A DNA stretch of 64,000 bases from JBIOHP01 sp044449065 (GTDB taxonomy: Bacteria; Bacteroidota; Ignavibacteria; UBA10030; SZUA-254), in the NCBI GenBank assembly GCA_044449065.1, contig JBIOHP010000003.1, positions 1-64,000 on the forward strand, in the 5' to 3' direction. Positions 51,901 through 61,170 of the stretch are shown here, piece by piece (the stretch's first letter is position 1; every line of letters begins with the position of its first letter). The position numbers and the translations under genes were made by a program. The notes beneath the pieces are model-generated. The model was not told the origin of the DNA and ran no database searches. It was given only the letters and a program-made list of their open reading frames with translations.

Positions 51901-53026
51901 ATGGAACCTTGTTTCTTTGCCGGTACGCTTATCCAATCCCCGGATAGACGTACAGTTTCCACTGGCTACCTCGCTTGCGAATAATTTCATTCCAAACAAC
52001 GGTTACCGCCCGGAGGATACATTGGTGAACGGGGCAGGGTATTGGTTGAAGTTTGACACAGATCAACAGGTGAGCTTAACGGGAGATTCGTTATTGGTTG
52101 ATACGCTTGACGTAATTGATGGGTGGAATTTAATTGGCTCTATTAGTTCTCCCGTTGAATTAAAATCGGTTACAACAATCGGCACATCGATAAGTTCTAA
52201 ATTTTTCGGATATCGCAGCGGTTATACTGCCACCGATACTATGAAACCCGCGAAGGGATATTGGGTTAAAGTAAACGGGACGGGTAAACTTGTGATTAAT
52301 TCATCCGGATCGGCGTTAAAGGCGGGCGCTGAGGTTCCTTACAATAAATTCCTAAAGCATATGAATTCATTAACGATCAATGATGCGGACGAGAATAGTC
52401 AAACCCTCTATTTTGGATACTCTACCGGAGGAAATGTTCCTGTTCAACAATTTGAGCTCCCTCCGATTCCACCCAAGGGAGTGTTCGACGCTCGCTTCGC
52501 CACAGGCGGGATCGCGGAATTTGCCAATCGTTCCGAAGTTGATAACGTACCGCTGATGATCAGTTCGGATGCATATCCCATTTTGATAACATGGAAAACG
52601 GATCAATCCGCTCAGTGCAACGCAAAATTATCTATCGATGGAAAAGATTTGCCGCTTTCGGGAGAAGGGTATACCTCGATCACTAATACTCATTCTCATA
52701 TTCAATTAATAATCAATGACGTTGCCACAACACTGAAGCCCGTAGAATTTAGTTTGGAACAAAATTATCCGAATCCATTTAATCCGCAGACTATCATCAA
52801 GTATGGATTGCCGATGAAAGCTTACGTGATACTACAGGTCTTTAATATCCTGGGAGAACGTATCGCAACTCTGGCAGACGGCGTCCAGGAATTGGGATTC
52901 AAATCTGTGGAGTGGAATTCCGGGAATTATCCTAGCGGAATATATTTTTATCGGTTGGAAGCCTCGGGTATCGATAATCCATTGAATCAATTTACACAGG
53001 TCCAGAAGATGATTCTGATAAAATAG
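48917..53026 (+). CDS. GH18 chitinase-like T9SS protein, paralogue 1
   Basis: Predicted as 1369 residues from the GTG at 48917, which gives a clean signal peptide; a TTG at 48824 would add 31 residues. No ATG is available. GH18 barrel at about 30-385, with ITVGGWGTDVNF and catalytic DGIDIDWE (Glu148). Three Ig-like repeats (about 395-675; IAPVVSISTP and GVAGVQFKLNGSNLG), a concanavalin-like module (about 689-880; DNFDRPDAHPVSGGKW), one FN3 (888-985), module A (988-1270; NRRWNLVSLPV and GYWLKF) and a T9SS type A tail (QNYPNPFNPQT). It should be secreted to the cell surface and hydrolyse chitin or a related N-acetylglucosamine polymer. Confidence 0.92.
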   Translation: MFRSPIINTVLCALSFLAILFSSNLRAQTNIWVSAYYAGWQQGYNNYGYLPAQNVDYSAVTHIFHFALVPHNDGSLDDASNSVTAFNANALIPLAHAAGKKVIITVGGWGTDVNFRSATNPATLPVFVSNLVNLMQARGYDGIDIDWEVLASSDSTQYKAFITSLRTALDGISPRPLLTAATQWEPAIFASVADKFDQINIMTYDLSGAWPGWVTWHNSPVSDGGFNFPSTGRPIPSANGMVDNFASFGIPITKLGIGIDFYGYIWSGGTGMPNGGATDPRQSWTSSPSVQSNVAYYNIMKSYYQPQYYRWDTLAQASYLSIDNPGSANDKFISYDNEITCQKKITYARTKGIGGVIIWELGGGYQASNPPGQQDLLLQAVKHAMNGNYVPGDTIPPSVSITVPVNKATVSNTITINANASDDSWIVGVQFQLNGINLGNELGIPPYSYPWNTRLTANGSYTLSAMAVDAGGNKATSSINVIVYNVPDTIAPVVSMSSPLNGATVSTIVAVSAIATDNVGVAGVQFKVNGNNLGAEVQFSPYTVSWNTSLFPNGVDTLSAVARDDAGNTSTASVVVTVYNVPDSIAPVVSISTPSNGAIVSSIVTITAQATDNVGVAGVQFKLNGSNLGSEVASPPYSYLWNTTTQTNGSYTISAVARDAAGNKSSASITVNINNNASSRLDSIYHLVVQDNFDRPDAHPVSGGKWITLLNQPGGGRMDLLQHAIQPYNQNGIDNAGGVAWDSLLTKGSGVGITVARRSSDNNFTSLFIYLRMAGKDLNTGDGYRFRYLDDPTGNALLAIQRVQSGTIATDLVATNYHVTVGDTLRFIAQNDSSGTLLAFVNSVQVLTTVDTMYNPSSWYTWLRGFVLSTVPRYTNFNILGVTPTQPVSFPSIPIPAEPANGTIGVACNTTTSWQKSPQTTLFRLQLSLDSTFTTITFDTGGVTNNIFTFNGLRQASTYYWRVQASNIKGITTWSPAWSFVTGTGWTSTYSLNRRWNLVSLPVRLSNPRIDVQFPLATSLANNFIPNNGYRPEDTLVNGAGYWLKFDTDQQVSLTGDSLLVDTLDVIDGWNLIGSISSPVELKSVTTIGTSISSKFFGYRSGYTATDTMKPAKGYWVKVNGTGKLVINSSGSALKAGAEVPYNKFLKHMNSLTINDADENSQTLYFGYSTGGNVPVQQFELPPIPPKGVFDARFATGGIAEFANRSEVDNVPLMISSDAYPILITWKTDQSAQCNAKLSIDGKDLPLSGEGYTSITNTHSHIQLIINDVATTLKPVEFSLEQNYPNPFNPQTIIKYGLPMKAYVILQVFNILGERIATLADGVQELGFKSVEWNSGNYPSGIYFYRLEASGIDNPLNQFTQVQKMILIK

Positions 53027-53447
53027 TGATCGTATGACACTTATCAGGAATCATGGATTAATAGGAATAAGGAAAACCATATCGCCGGTTCTCCCCAATC
53101 GGCAAAATTAAATATCGTAATAGCCTTAACAAGATCATTATAGCAAAATTAGATAAATATTATACCCTGATGTTTAATGCCTCATGGCGTAGAACTCCAG
53201 GGATTTTAAGAAAAAATTAACAATGTATTTATCGACAAGATGCATAGTCAGGGGCGTCTCTATGAAACTAACTATTGGAAAAAAACGTTTAAATTGCGAG
53301 TTTTCTTCATAAATTAATTTCATATGTAAATTTTACGATGATTATTCCTGAACCGTTCACGTTCCAAATAATACTTTAAACTCTTTTTTATTATATTTTT
53401 ATTGAACTACATTTATAAAGGGATCATTATCTGAAATATTATCTCTA
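53027..53447. other. Gap between GH18 paralogues 1 and 2
   Basis: Four hundred twenty-one AT-rich bases. A weak hairpin GCCGGTT/AATCGGC near 53090-53109 lacks a T-tract. TTTTATTATATTTTTATTG before the next gene may include its promoter, but no box pair is clear. No gene is seen. Confidence 0.35.
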
Positions 53448-56400
53448 ATGAAGATACCGGGAATTAGTATCACACGAAACGCAGCCAGATATTCCTCTAA
53501 TTTTATAACAATTATAGGATTGGTGGGTATAATTTTGTTCAACGGAACGCCGATTTATGCCCAATCGAGTATTTGGGTTACCGCCTATTATGCCGGATGG
53601 CAGCAAGGATATCATAATTTGGGGTATCTTCCTGCCCAAAATGTTGACTTTTCAGCAGTAACGCATATAAATCATTTTTCACTCGTTCCGCGATCCGACG
53701 GCACGCTCGATGATGTATCAAACACTGTCACCGCCGATAATGCCGCCGTTCTTATCCCGCTTGCGCATGCGGCTGGAGTAAAGGTGCTTATTACCGTGGG
53801 CGGATGGGGATCGAATGTGGCGTTCCGGGGTTCAACAGACTCAACTCATCTTCCCCTCTTTGTGTATAATCTCGTTACCCTCATGCAAAGCCGCGGATAT
53901 GATGGAATTGATATCGACTGGGAAGTGCTTGAGCATAGTGATTCCACACAATATAAAAACTTTATCACGGAGTTAAGAGCGGCGCTTGATACAATATCGC
54001 CGCGTCCATTGTTAACGGCAGCCACCGCATGGTTTCCCGAAATATTTTCAACCCTCGCAAATAAATTCGACCAAATTAATTTGATGTCATACGATCTTTC
54101 GGGACCCTGGCGCGGCTGGGTCTCATGGCATAATGCGGCGGTAACAGATGGAGGATATAATTTCCCAAGCACGGGCAGGCCTGTTCCCTCCGCCGATGGA
54201 ATGGTCGCCGATTGTTTGAACGCCGGAATACCGATCGCTAAACTCGGCATTGGCATTGATTTTTATGGCTACGTCTGGAGTGGAGGACACGGCACGCCTA
54301 ACGGAGGCGTCACCGATCCGCGCCAGAGCTGGATATCCCCTCCGAGCATGAGGGGCAATGTTGCATATTCATCGATTATGCAAACTTATTTTCGACCGGA
54401 ATTTCATCGATTTGATAACGGCGGCCTGGTTTCGTATCTGAGCATCGACAACCCCGGTTCGGTGAATGATAAATTTATTTCCTATGATGATGAACTGACT
54501 TGTTATAAGAAAATTCAATATGCGCGCTCAAAGGGGATCGGCGGAGTTATTATATGGGAACTGGGCGGGGCGCACCGTTCTGATCTGCCGCCGGGGCAAC
54601 AAGACCCGCTCCTCGAAGCAGTGAAACAAGCCGTTAATGGGACCTACGTCTATGACGCAGTGCCTCCAACGATTTCTTTCGCCTCGCCGGCAAATGGCGC
54701 CAATATTACCGATACTCTCACCCTGAGCGCTACTGCATCCGATAACGTTGGCGTGGTGGGGGTCCAATTTCAGTTGAATGGAGCAAATCTCGGTCCGGTT
54801 ATTTCTTCGCCTCCCTATGCGATGAACTGGAATTCTGCTCTCGCTCCGAATGGTTCTTCAACGATTTATGCCATCGCATGGGATGCGATGGGGAATAGCG
54901 CTAAAGATTCAGTTACGTTGAATATTTTCAATGTTCACCCGCCGCCGCCGGTCTTTACCTACCACGCTGTTTGGCAGGATAATTTTGTTGGATCCGATCA
55001 AAATCCTTTATCCGGCGGAAAATGGACAGCCCTCTTAAATCCACCAGACAGCGGAGCTATGGAAATCGTCAGCAATGCCATGCAACCCTATAACGCAAAA
55101 GGGTACGGGTATGCTGCGAGTGTTGCCTGGGATTCATTGCTTTCGAAAGGAGCCGGGGCAAGCTTAGTGGTGACTCAAAAATCAAACGACGCGCAGTTCT
55201 CTTCACTCTTGTTATACGCAAGGATGAATAGCTTAGATTTTAACACCGGCAACGGCTATCGTTTCCGTTATGTTGACGATCCAAGCGGTCCCGATCAACT
55301 GTCGATTGAACTTGTGAATAATGGAACATTTGGAACCGCGATGGTTTCAGCCCTTCATGAAGTCAATGTCGGCGATACGTTAAAATTTATCGTGCAGGAT
55401 GATTCTGTCAGCACTCTGGTTGCGTACGTGAACAGTACCCAGGTGTTATCAGTTGTCGATACGACGTACAATCCACTAAACGGTTATATGTGGTTGGCTT
55501 CTTTTGTCTTAAATACCGTTCCCCGGTTTAATAATTTTAAAATTATCAGCAGCACGGTGCCGGATTCATTGGCGATTCCTGACCCTCCGGTTCTTTTTTC
55601 CCCGGTTAGCCAGACGAATGGCGTAACGATCAACCCTGTAGTAAGGTGGAATCCATCTATTGCTGCAACGGCTTATAGATTTCAATTATACACCAGCCCG
55701 AATTTTTCTTCAACAATTGTTGATACAACTATTAGCGGAACTTCTGTATCCATCAACAATTTAACCCGGTCATCCTCTTATTACTGGCGCGTAAATGCTG
55801 GTAACGCAAAGGGAACGAGCGATTGGTCGGATATATGGTATTTTGTAACAACGTCTGCGGCAGATGGTTTGCCAATTCAGCTTTCGTCATTCACTGCCAG
55901 CTCGAAAGGTTCAACCGGTGTGGCATTAAACTGGACGACAACGACCGAGACTAATAATTACGGTTTCTATGTTGAACGAAGGGCACAATCTGAAATTGTG
56001 TTCAAAATTATCAGTCCGTTTATACCCGGAGCGGGAACGTCGCTTCAAGAACATCAATATGCCTGGAACGACTCATCAGCGATATACGGAACATATTACT
56101 ACCGCCTTAAGCAAATTGATTTAACCGGATCTTCAGTGTACTCTAATCCGATAGTTATAACTGTCACCGGAGTGACGGGGGTGATTGAGGATGCAGCGCC
56201 CAGGATATTCCAGCTTCTTCAAAATTATCCGAACCCGTTCAATCCGACGACGGAAATCAAATTCAGCGTACAGAACGCAGAACATGCAACGCTTCTGATT
56301 TATAATATTCTTGGACAATTGGTTGGAACCGTTTTTGACGGATTGGCGCAACCCGGACATTATTATAGAGTGCCGTTTGATGGTTCCCGGCTCGGGAGCG

Positions 56401-56468
56401 GGGTATACATCTATCGGCTTGTTACCAATAGTCATGTCGATACGAAAAAATTGCTATTGGTTAAATAA
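53448..56468 (+). CDS. GH18 chitinase-like T9SS protein, paralogue 2
   Basis: 1006 residues. Signal peptide about 1-39 (ends PIYAQ). GH18 barrel about 41-395 with DGIDIDWE and Glu159 as proton donor. One Ig-like repeat (about 404-495), a concanavalin-like module (507-700; QDNFVGSDQNPLSGGKW), an FN3 repeat (709-800), module B (807-915; LPIQLSSFTASSKG and NNYGFYVERRAQ), then the T9SS tail LLQNYPNPFNPTTEIKF. It is the shortest complete member of the array. The GH18 part is very close to paralogues 1 and 3, while the C-terminal module matches paralogue 4. Confidence 0.93.
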   Translation: MKIPGISITRNAARYSSNFITIIGLVGIILFNGTPIYAQSSIWVTAYYAGWQQGYHNLGYLPAQNVDFSAVTHINHFSLVPRSDGTLDDVSNTVTADNAAVLIPLAHAAGVKVLITVGGWGSNVAFRGSTDSTHLPLFVYNLVTLMQSRGYDGIDIDWEVLEHSDSTQYKNFITELRAALDTISPRPLLTAATAWFPEIFSTLANKFDQINLMSYDLSGPWRGWVSWHNAAVTDGGYNFPSTGRPVPSADGMVADCLNAGIPIAKLGIGIDFYGYVWSGGHGTPNGGVTDPRQSWISPPSMRGNVAYSSIMQTYFRPEFHRFDNGGLVSYLSIDNPGSVNDKFISYDDELTCYKKIQYARSKGIGGVIIWELGGAHRSDLPPGQQDPLLEAVKQAVNGTYVYDAVPPTISFASPANGANITDTLTLSATASDNVGVVGVQFQLNGANLGPVISSPPYAMNWNSALAPNGSSTIYAIAWDAMGNSAKDSVTLNIFNVHPPPPVFTYHAVWQDNFVGSDQNPLSGGKWTALLNPPDSGAMEIVSNAMQPYNAKGYGYAASVAWDSLLSKGAGASLVVTQKSNDAQFSSLLLYARMNSLDFNTGNGYRFRYVDDPSGPDQLSIELVNNGTFGTAMVSALHEVNVGDTLKFIVQDDSVSTLVAYVNSTQVLSVVDTTYNPLNGYMWLASFVLNTVPRFNNFKIISSTVPDSLAIPDPPVLFSPVSQTNGVTINPVVRWNPSIAATAYRFQLYTSPNFSSTIVDTTISGTSVSINNLTRSSSYYWRVNAGNAKGTSDWSDIWYFVTTSAADGLPIQLSSFTASSKGSTGVALNWTTTTETNNYGFYVERRAQSEIVFKIISPFIPGAGTSLQEHQYAWNDSSAIYGTYYYRLKQIDLTGSSVYSNPIVITVTGVTGVIEDAAPRIFQLLQNYPNPFNPTTEIKFSVQNAEHATLLIYNILGQLVGTVFDGLAQPGHYYRVPFDGSRLGSGVYIYRLVTNSHVDTKKLLLVK

Positions 56469-56499
56469 AATCACAATATTTATAGAGTACCATAGATCG

Positions 56500-56528
56500 A
56501 AGTCCTCTTCTCGCGAGCAGGACTTTTT
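56500..56528 (+). terminator. Intrinsic terminator after GH18 paralogue 2
   Basis: AAGTCCT (56500-56506) pairs with AGGACTT (56519-56525) and is followed by a run of T. It lies 31 bp after the stop codon. Confidence 0.75.
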
Positions 56529-56626
56529 CGTTTGCGTTAATTTCCGTTGTTTGACTGTAAACTCAACGAACGTCCTATGGGATTAATCCAATATTTGAAG
56601 CGATATTTCAGTAATATTATTAAGGT

Positions 56627-59600
56627 ATGAAGTTTAACACCGTGAGGATAAAATCAACGCTCGTGTTTCTCCTATGCTTGATCGGGTTAGGCAACAATGG
56701 TATCATAGTTGCGCAATCGAGTATATGGGTGAATGCGTACTATGCGGGCTGGCAGCAAGGGTATCATAACTCCGGTTATCTGCCTGCTCAAAACGTCGAT
56801 TACTCCGCCGTAACTCATATCAATCATTTTTCTCTTGTTCCACGATCCGATGGCACGCTCGATGACGCTTCCAACAGCGTTACCGTGGAGAACACGAATG
56901 CCCTCATACCTCTTGCGCACGCAGCCGGTGTAAAAGTTCTTATCACCGTAGGCGGGTGGGGATCAAACGTTGCGTTTCGAGGTTCCACCAGTCCGGCGCA
57001 TCTCCACTCTTTCATTGCTAATCTCGTTACTCTGATGCGGGCACGTGGATATGACGGCATCGATATCGATTGGGAAGTTCTTGAGGCGTCGGATTCGACA
57101 CAATATAAAACATTTATCACTACTCTCAGGGCTGATCTTGATACAATATCTCCGAGACCGTTGTTAACCGCAGCTACCGCCTGGCAGCCCGCCATCTTCG
57201 CGACGCTTGCCGGTAAATTTGATCAAATCAATCTCATGTCGTATGACCTTTCCGGCGCATGGCCCGGGTGGGTTACATGGCACAATTCGCCGGTATCGGA
57301 TGGGGGATATAATTTCCCCAGCACGGGCAGACCCGTGCCCTCTGCCAACGGAATGGTCCAGGATTGTATCAATGCAGGAATTCCCGTTGCCAAATTAGGA
57401 ATCGGGATCGATTTTTATGGATATATCTGGAGCGGAGGCCAGGGTACCCCGAATGGCGGCGTGACCGATCCCCGCCAAAGCTGGATCTCGGCGCCGTCGG
57501 TGTATGGAAATGTCGCGTATTCCACCATCATGGATAATTATTATCAGCCGCAATATCATCGCCTTGATACTGCTGCCCAGGTATCGTATCTGAGTATCGA
57601 TAACCCGGGGTCTGCGAATGATAAATTCATTTCCTATGATGACGAAATAACATGCTACAAAAAAATAAATTATGCACGAACCAAAGGTATTGGCGGCGTT
57701 ATTCTCTGGGAACTTGGAGGAGGGTATCGCGCAAACATGCCTGCGGGATACCGTGATCCATTATTGCAAGCCGTGAAAAAATCTGTGAACGGTTCATTTA
57801 GCTACGATAGTTCAATACCAATTGTATCCATTACATCGCCTTCGAACGGCTTCGTTGCCACCGATACCATCACCCTGAGCGCTACCGCGGCGGATCCCGC
57901 CGGAATTGTCGGGGTACAGTTTCGATTGAATGGATCAAATATCGGGACGGTGATTCCATCTCCCCCGTACAGGATTACCTGGAATTCAGCGTATTATCCG
58001 AATGGCGCTGCTACTCTCTCGGCGGTTTCATGGGATACAGCCGGAAATAGCGCGGTAGATTCTATTTCGGTGAATCTATCCAATGTTCATCCTCCCCCTC
58101 CTGTATTTACCTATCAAACTGCATGGCAGGATAGTTTTAACAGGCCGAATCAACGTCCTCTATCCGGTGGGAAATGGGCGCCCATCCTCAATTTTCCCGG
58201 GAATGGAAGTATGGAAATTGTTAATAATGTAATTCAGCCGTACAACAGTAATGGATATGGATCTCCGGGCGGTGTTGCCTGCGATACGCTGCTTGCCAAG
58301 GGTTCGGGGGCGGCGCTTACATTAACGAGGAAAGCGGGCGATGGACAGTTTACGTCTTTATTTATCTACGCGCGCATGAGCAGCAAAGATTTTAACACCG
58401 GCAACGGGTACCGGTTTAGGTACATGGATGTTCCGAACGGGACGGACATTCTTTCGATTCAAATAGTAACCCATGGAACGAACGGTTTTGATCTGGCGGC
58501 GACAAATTACGAAGTGAATGTTGGAGACACGCTAAAATTTATCGTGCAGAACGATTCGACGAATACTTTAGTTGCATACGTAAATAGCCGCCAGGTTCTC
58601 TCTGCCATCGATACAACGTACAATCCCCCAACCGGATATGTTTGGTTAGCGTCGTTTATGCTATCGACGATTCCTCAATTTGATAATTTTTCAATTATCA
58701 ACAGCGTCGTTTCGACACCATTGTCGATTCCGAAAGCGCCCGTTCTTCTCTTTCCAGCCGATAATACAAACGGGTTGACGCTTAACCCGACACTGATATG
58801 GAATAGCTCGCCAACTGCAACGTCATACCGGATTCAGGCGTTCACGAGTCCATCGTTCACGTCGCCCGTGCTCGATACAACAGGAATAACCGGAGCTTCC
58901 TATACGCTGGATAGTTTGTTTGCTTCGACGACGTACTACTGGCGGGTGAACGCAGCAAACTCGGCAGGGACAAGCGATTGGTCGGATGTATGGTATTTCG
59001 TGACAGGTTCCGGATCGACGTTTTCGTATACGTTTAACCGGCGATGGAATCTTGTGTCGTTGCCTATTCTTCCCATTAATCCCGGCGCGGACGTCCAGTT
59101 TCCTTTTGCGACTTCTTACACGTACGAGTATATCCCGAATTCGGGTTATAACGCCGAGGATACGTTGGACCCCGGGAATGGATATTGGGTTAAATTCAAC
59201 GAGGCGCAAAAGGTGAGTTTCACGGGAGATCTTCTCCTGAACGATACGATTGACGTGGTGAGCGGATGGAATCTTATCGGATCAATCAGCCGCCCGGTAA
59301 CCATTCATTCCATTCTCTCCCTCGGAACTTCGGTAAGTTCTAAATTTTTTGGATTTAACGGAGGATATGTTTCGGGTGATACCATCGTTCCTTCCCGCGG
59401 GTATTGGGTAAAGGTAAGCAGCGCGGGTAAATTAGTATTAACGCCACCGCCTATAATGGGCGCCTATGCTTCGAATGCGCCGCAGGATGATATGGTTAAG
59501 AATTTTACGGCATTAACGATCAACGATAATGCCGGCAATAGTCAAACGTTGTATTTTGGACTGCCGCCAAATACCGGAATTAATCTTGATCAATTTGAAT

Positions 59601-60169
59601 TGCCGCCTCTACCCCCGAAGGGAGTATTCGATGCGCGATTTTCGACCGGAAGATACGTCGAATTCGAATCGCCCGATACCATCAAAAATTTTCCTATCGC
59701 TATTACCAACGCGTCGTATCCCGCAACGATCACATGCAACGGATTTCCGGCGTCTGCCGGCGACGCAAAAATAGTGGCTGATAATCAGGAATTTTCCCTT
59801 GCGCCGGGGGGAAAAATTATTCTTTCGCACGCTCCGTCAATTCTCATGCTGCGGTGTGCCGCGTCTTCAATGGCGGGATTGCCGGATAATTTTCAGCTCT
59901 TGCAAAATTATCCCAATCCGTTTAATCCGGCAACGCTGATAAAATATTATTTGCCGGTGAAGGCAAAAGTAACGCTGCAAATTTATAATGTCTTAGGCGA
60001 GGTTGTCGCCACGCTCGTAAACGACGTCCAGCCGGCTGGGTACAGGTCGATTCAATGGCATGCCGAAAACAATTCAAGCGGTATTTACTTTTACCGGCTC
60101 CAGGCGTCGGGAGTTGAGGACGGCACTAAAAGTTTTATGAAGGTGCTCAAGATGGCGCTGATTAAATAA
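56627..60169 (+). CDS. GH18 chitinase-like T9SS protein, paralogue 3
   Basis: 1180 residues. Signal peptide about 1-30 (LVFLLCLIGLGNNGIIVAQ). GH18 barrel about 32-390 with DGIDIDWE, Glu150. One Ig-like repeat (396-490), a concanavalin-like module (498-695; QDSFNRPNQRPLSGGKW), an FN3 repeat (701-795), module A (798-1075; NRRWNLVSLPI, GYWVKF) and a T9SS tail starting LLQNYPNPFNPATLIKY. In the module shared with paralogue 1, both keep the segment SQTLYFG ... FELPP(I/L)PPKGVFDARF. An AAGG lies only 1-2 nt before the ATG, so translation initiation may be weak or another start may be used. Confidence 0.93.
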   Translation: MKFNTVRIKSTLVFLLCLIGLGNNGIIVAQSSIWVNAYYAGWQQGYHNSGYLPAQNVDYSAVTHINHFSLVPRSDGTLDDASNSVTVENTNALIPLAHAAGVKVLITVGGWGSNVAFRGSTSPAHLHSFIANLVTLMRARGYDGIDIDWEVLEASDSTQYKTFITTLRADLDTISPRPLLTAATAWQPAIFATLAGKFDQINLMSYDLSGAWPGWVTWHNSPVSDGGYNFPSTGRPVPSANGMVQDCINAGIPVAKLGIGIDFYGYIWSGGQGTPNGGVTDPRQSWISAPSVYGNVAYSTIMDNYYQPQYHRLDTAAQVSYLSIDNPGSANDKFISYDDEITCYKKINYARTKGIGGVILWELGGGYRANMPAGYRDPLLQAVKKSVNGSFSYDSSIPIVSITSPSNGFVATDTITLSATAADPAGIVGVQFRLNGSNIGTVIPSPPYRITWNSAYYPNGAATLSAVSWDTAGNSAVDSISVNLSNVHPPPPVFTYQTAWQDSFNRPNQRPLSGGKWAPILNFPGNGSMEIVNNVIQPYNSNGYGSPGGVACDTLLAKGSGAALTLTRKAGDGQFTSLFIYARMSSKDFNTGNGYRFRYMDVPNGTDILSIQIVTHGTNGFDLAATNYEVNVGDTLKFIVQNDSTNTLVAYVNSRQVLSAIDTTYNPPTGYVWLASFMLSTIPQFDNFSIINSVVSTPLSIPKAPVLLFPADNTNGLTLNPTLIWNSSPTATSYRIQAFTSPSFTSPVLDTTGITGASYTLDSLFASTTYYWRVNAANSAGTSDWSDVWYFVTGSGSTFSYTFNRRWNLVSLPILPINPGADVQFPFATSYTYEYIPNSGYNAEDTLDPGNGYWVKFNEAQKVSFTGDLLLNDTIDVVSGWNLIGSISRPVTIHSILSLGTSVSSKFFGFNGGYVSGDTIVPSRGYWVKVSSAGKLVLTPPPIMGAYASNAPQDDMVKNFTALTINDNAGNSQTLYFGLPPNTGINLDQFELPPLPPKGVFDARFSTGRYVEFESPDTIKNFPIAITNASYPATITCNGFPASAGDAKIVADNQEFSLAPGGKIILSHAPSILMLRCAASSMAGLPDNFQLLQNYPNPFNPATLIKYYLPVKAKVTLQIYNVLGEVVATLVNDVQPAGYRSIQWHAENNSSGIYFYRLQASGVEDGTKSFMKVLKMALIK

Positions 60170-60204
60170 GAAGCAGCCGTATTTAGATTAATCTTTTCCT
60201 GCAC

Positions 60205-60238
60205 AAAGTCCCATTCGGTCTCCGGATGGGACTTTTTT
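60205..60238 (+). terminator. Strong intrinsic terminator after GH18 paralogue 3
   Basis: AAAGTCCCAT (60205-60214) pairs with ATGGGACTTT (60225-60234); the stem extends through CGG/CCG with one mismatch, and six T follow. It is 36 bp past the stop. Confidence 0.85.
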
Positions 60239-60744
60239 ATTATTCCTACCCGTTACGATACCTCCAATAAGGTTAAATTTAACAAAATCATGATCTTGAA
60301 CCTGCGTTCTCTCTATATAATAATAGAGTGATCGTCCATGTGTTGAATCATTCCTTTACCATGATTCGTTAAAGTTCTCCCCCCCCCAAGATTTTTCTTT
60401 TTCCTAACGATAAGGTTGTGACGGCTGTCATCAACTTGTCTCCCTTTTTTTTTCTTTCACGTTGTGATTGTTTTGATAGAGATGTGAAGTAATTCTTCCT
60501 CCCAATCGTAAATCAATAATCAGTCGCTTCCCAATTTAAATCCCGTTTAAAATAATTTCTTCTCCCGGCTGCGTTTTGTTATGGTGAATTTGTGACGCAT
60601 CTCACCATTAAGCGGGGGTAGGAATTATCCGACATAAAAAATCATCTCTTCGGTCTCTCTTTTCAGAATTATCCGATAGTAGCAGTTTCCCGCTATAAAT
60701 ATATTGAATACATAGATAATGAAGCGCAAAATTAGAATAGAAAT
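60239..60744. other. AT-rich gap with homopolymer runs before receiver gene
   Basis: No gene is found. Notable are a run of nine C (about 60379-60387), a run of nine T near 60446 and a weak CTCTAT/ATAGAG hairpin near 60311-60328. The promoter of the receiver gene must be here, but no box pair is convincing. Confidence 0.4.
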
Positions 60745-61158
60745 ATGGAAAATAATTTAACGAAGGTTTTTATCATCTCCGGTTCTTCAAAAGACTGGAA
60801 GCGAATTTACAATATCGTCCGGCTTGTGAACAACGTGGAGGTTATACGCAGATCCGAGGAGAACGATGGTATGCTCGATTCCATCCGGAGATCGACTCCC
60901 AATCTGTTGATCTTTGATATCGATCTTCCGCAAGGATGGAGTCTTGGTCTGTTGAAGCAAATCCATCTTGAAATTCCTTCGCTGGTGATAATAGTTTTAT
61001 CAAACAATTCAACGCTCCAGTATCGGAGGATTTGGGCGCAGGAAGGCGCGGCGTATTTCTTCGATAAATCAACTGAATTCCATCGGATCGCGCCTCTTAT
61101 CACAGGTATTAGATCTAATAATAATCAATTATCTAAATGTCATAATGAATATGTATGA
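60745..61158 (+). CDS. Degenerate single-domain receiver protein
   Basis: A 137-residue protein with the fold of a response-regulator receiver. The phosphoacceptor-like Asp is kept in LLIFDIDLPQGWSLGLL, as are Ser in IIVLSNNS and Lys in YFFDKSTE. The acidic pair after the first strand, needed for magnesium, is replaced: VFIISGSSKDW stands where VLIVDDH is usual. Phosphorylation is therefore doubtful, and it may be an always-on or ligand-type pseudo-receiver. No output domain is present. The gene ends 12 bp before GH18 paralogue 4, so the two are probably co-transcribed, which suggests control of that enzyme. Confidence 0.82.
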   Translation: MENNLTKVFIISGSSKDWKRIYNIVRLVNNVEVIRRSEENDGMLDSIRRSTPNLLIFDIDLPQGWSLGLLKQIHLEIPSLVIIVLSNNSTLQYRRIWAQEGAAYFFDKSTEFHRIAPLITGIRSNNNQLSKCHNEYV

Positions 61159-61170
61159 GGGGATAATACT

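Noticed and set aside
53090..53109. Hairpin as terminator of GH18 paralogue 1
   Set aside because: Seven pairs with one wobble and no T-run; it is weaker than the two clear terminators after paralogues 2 and 3.
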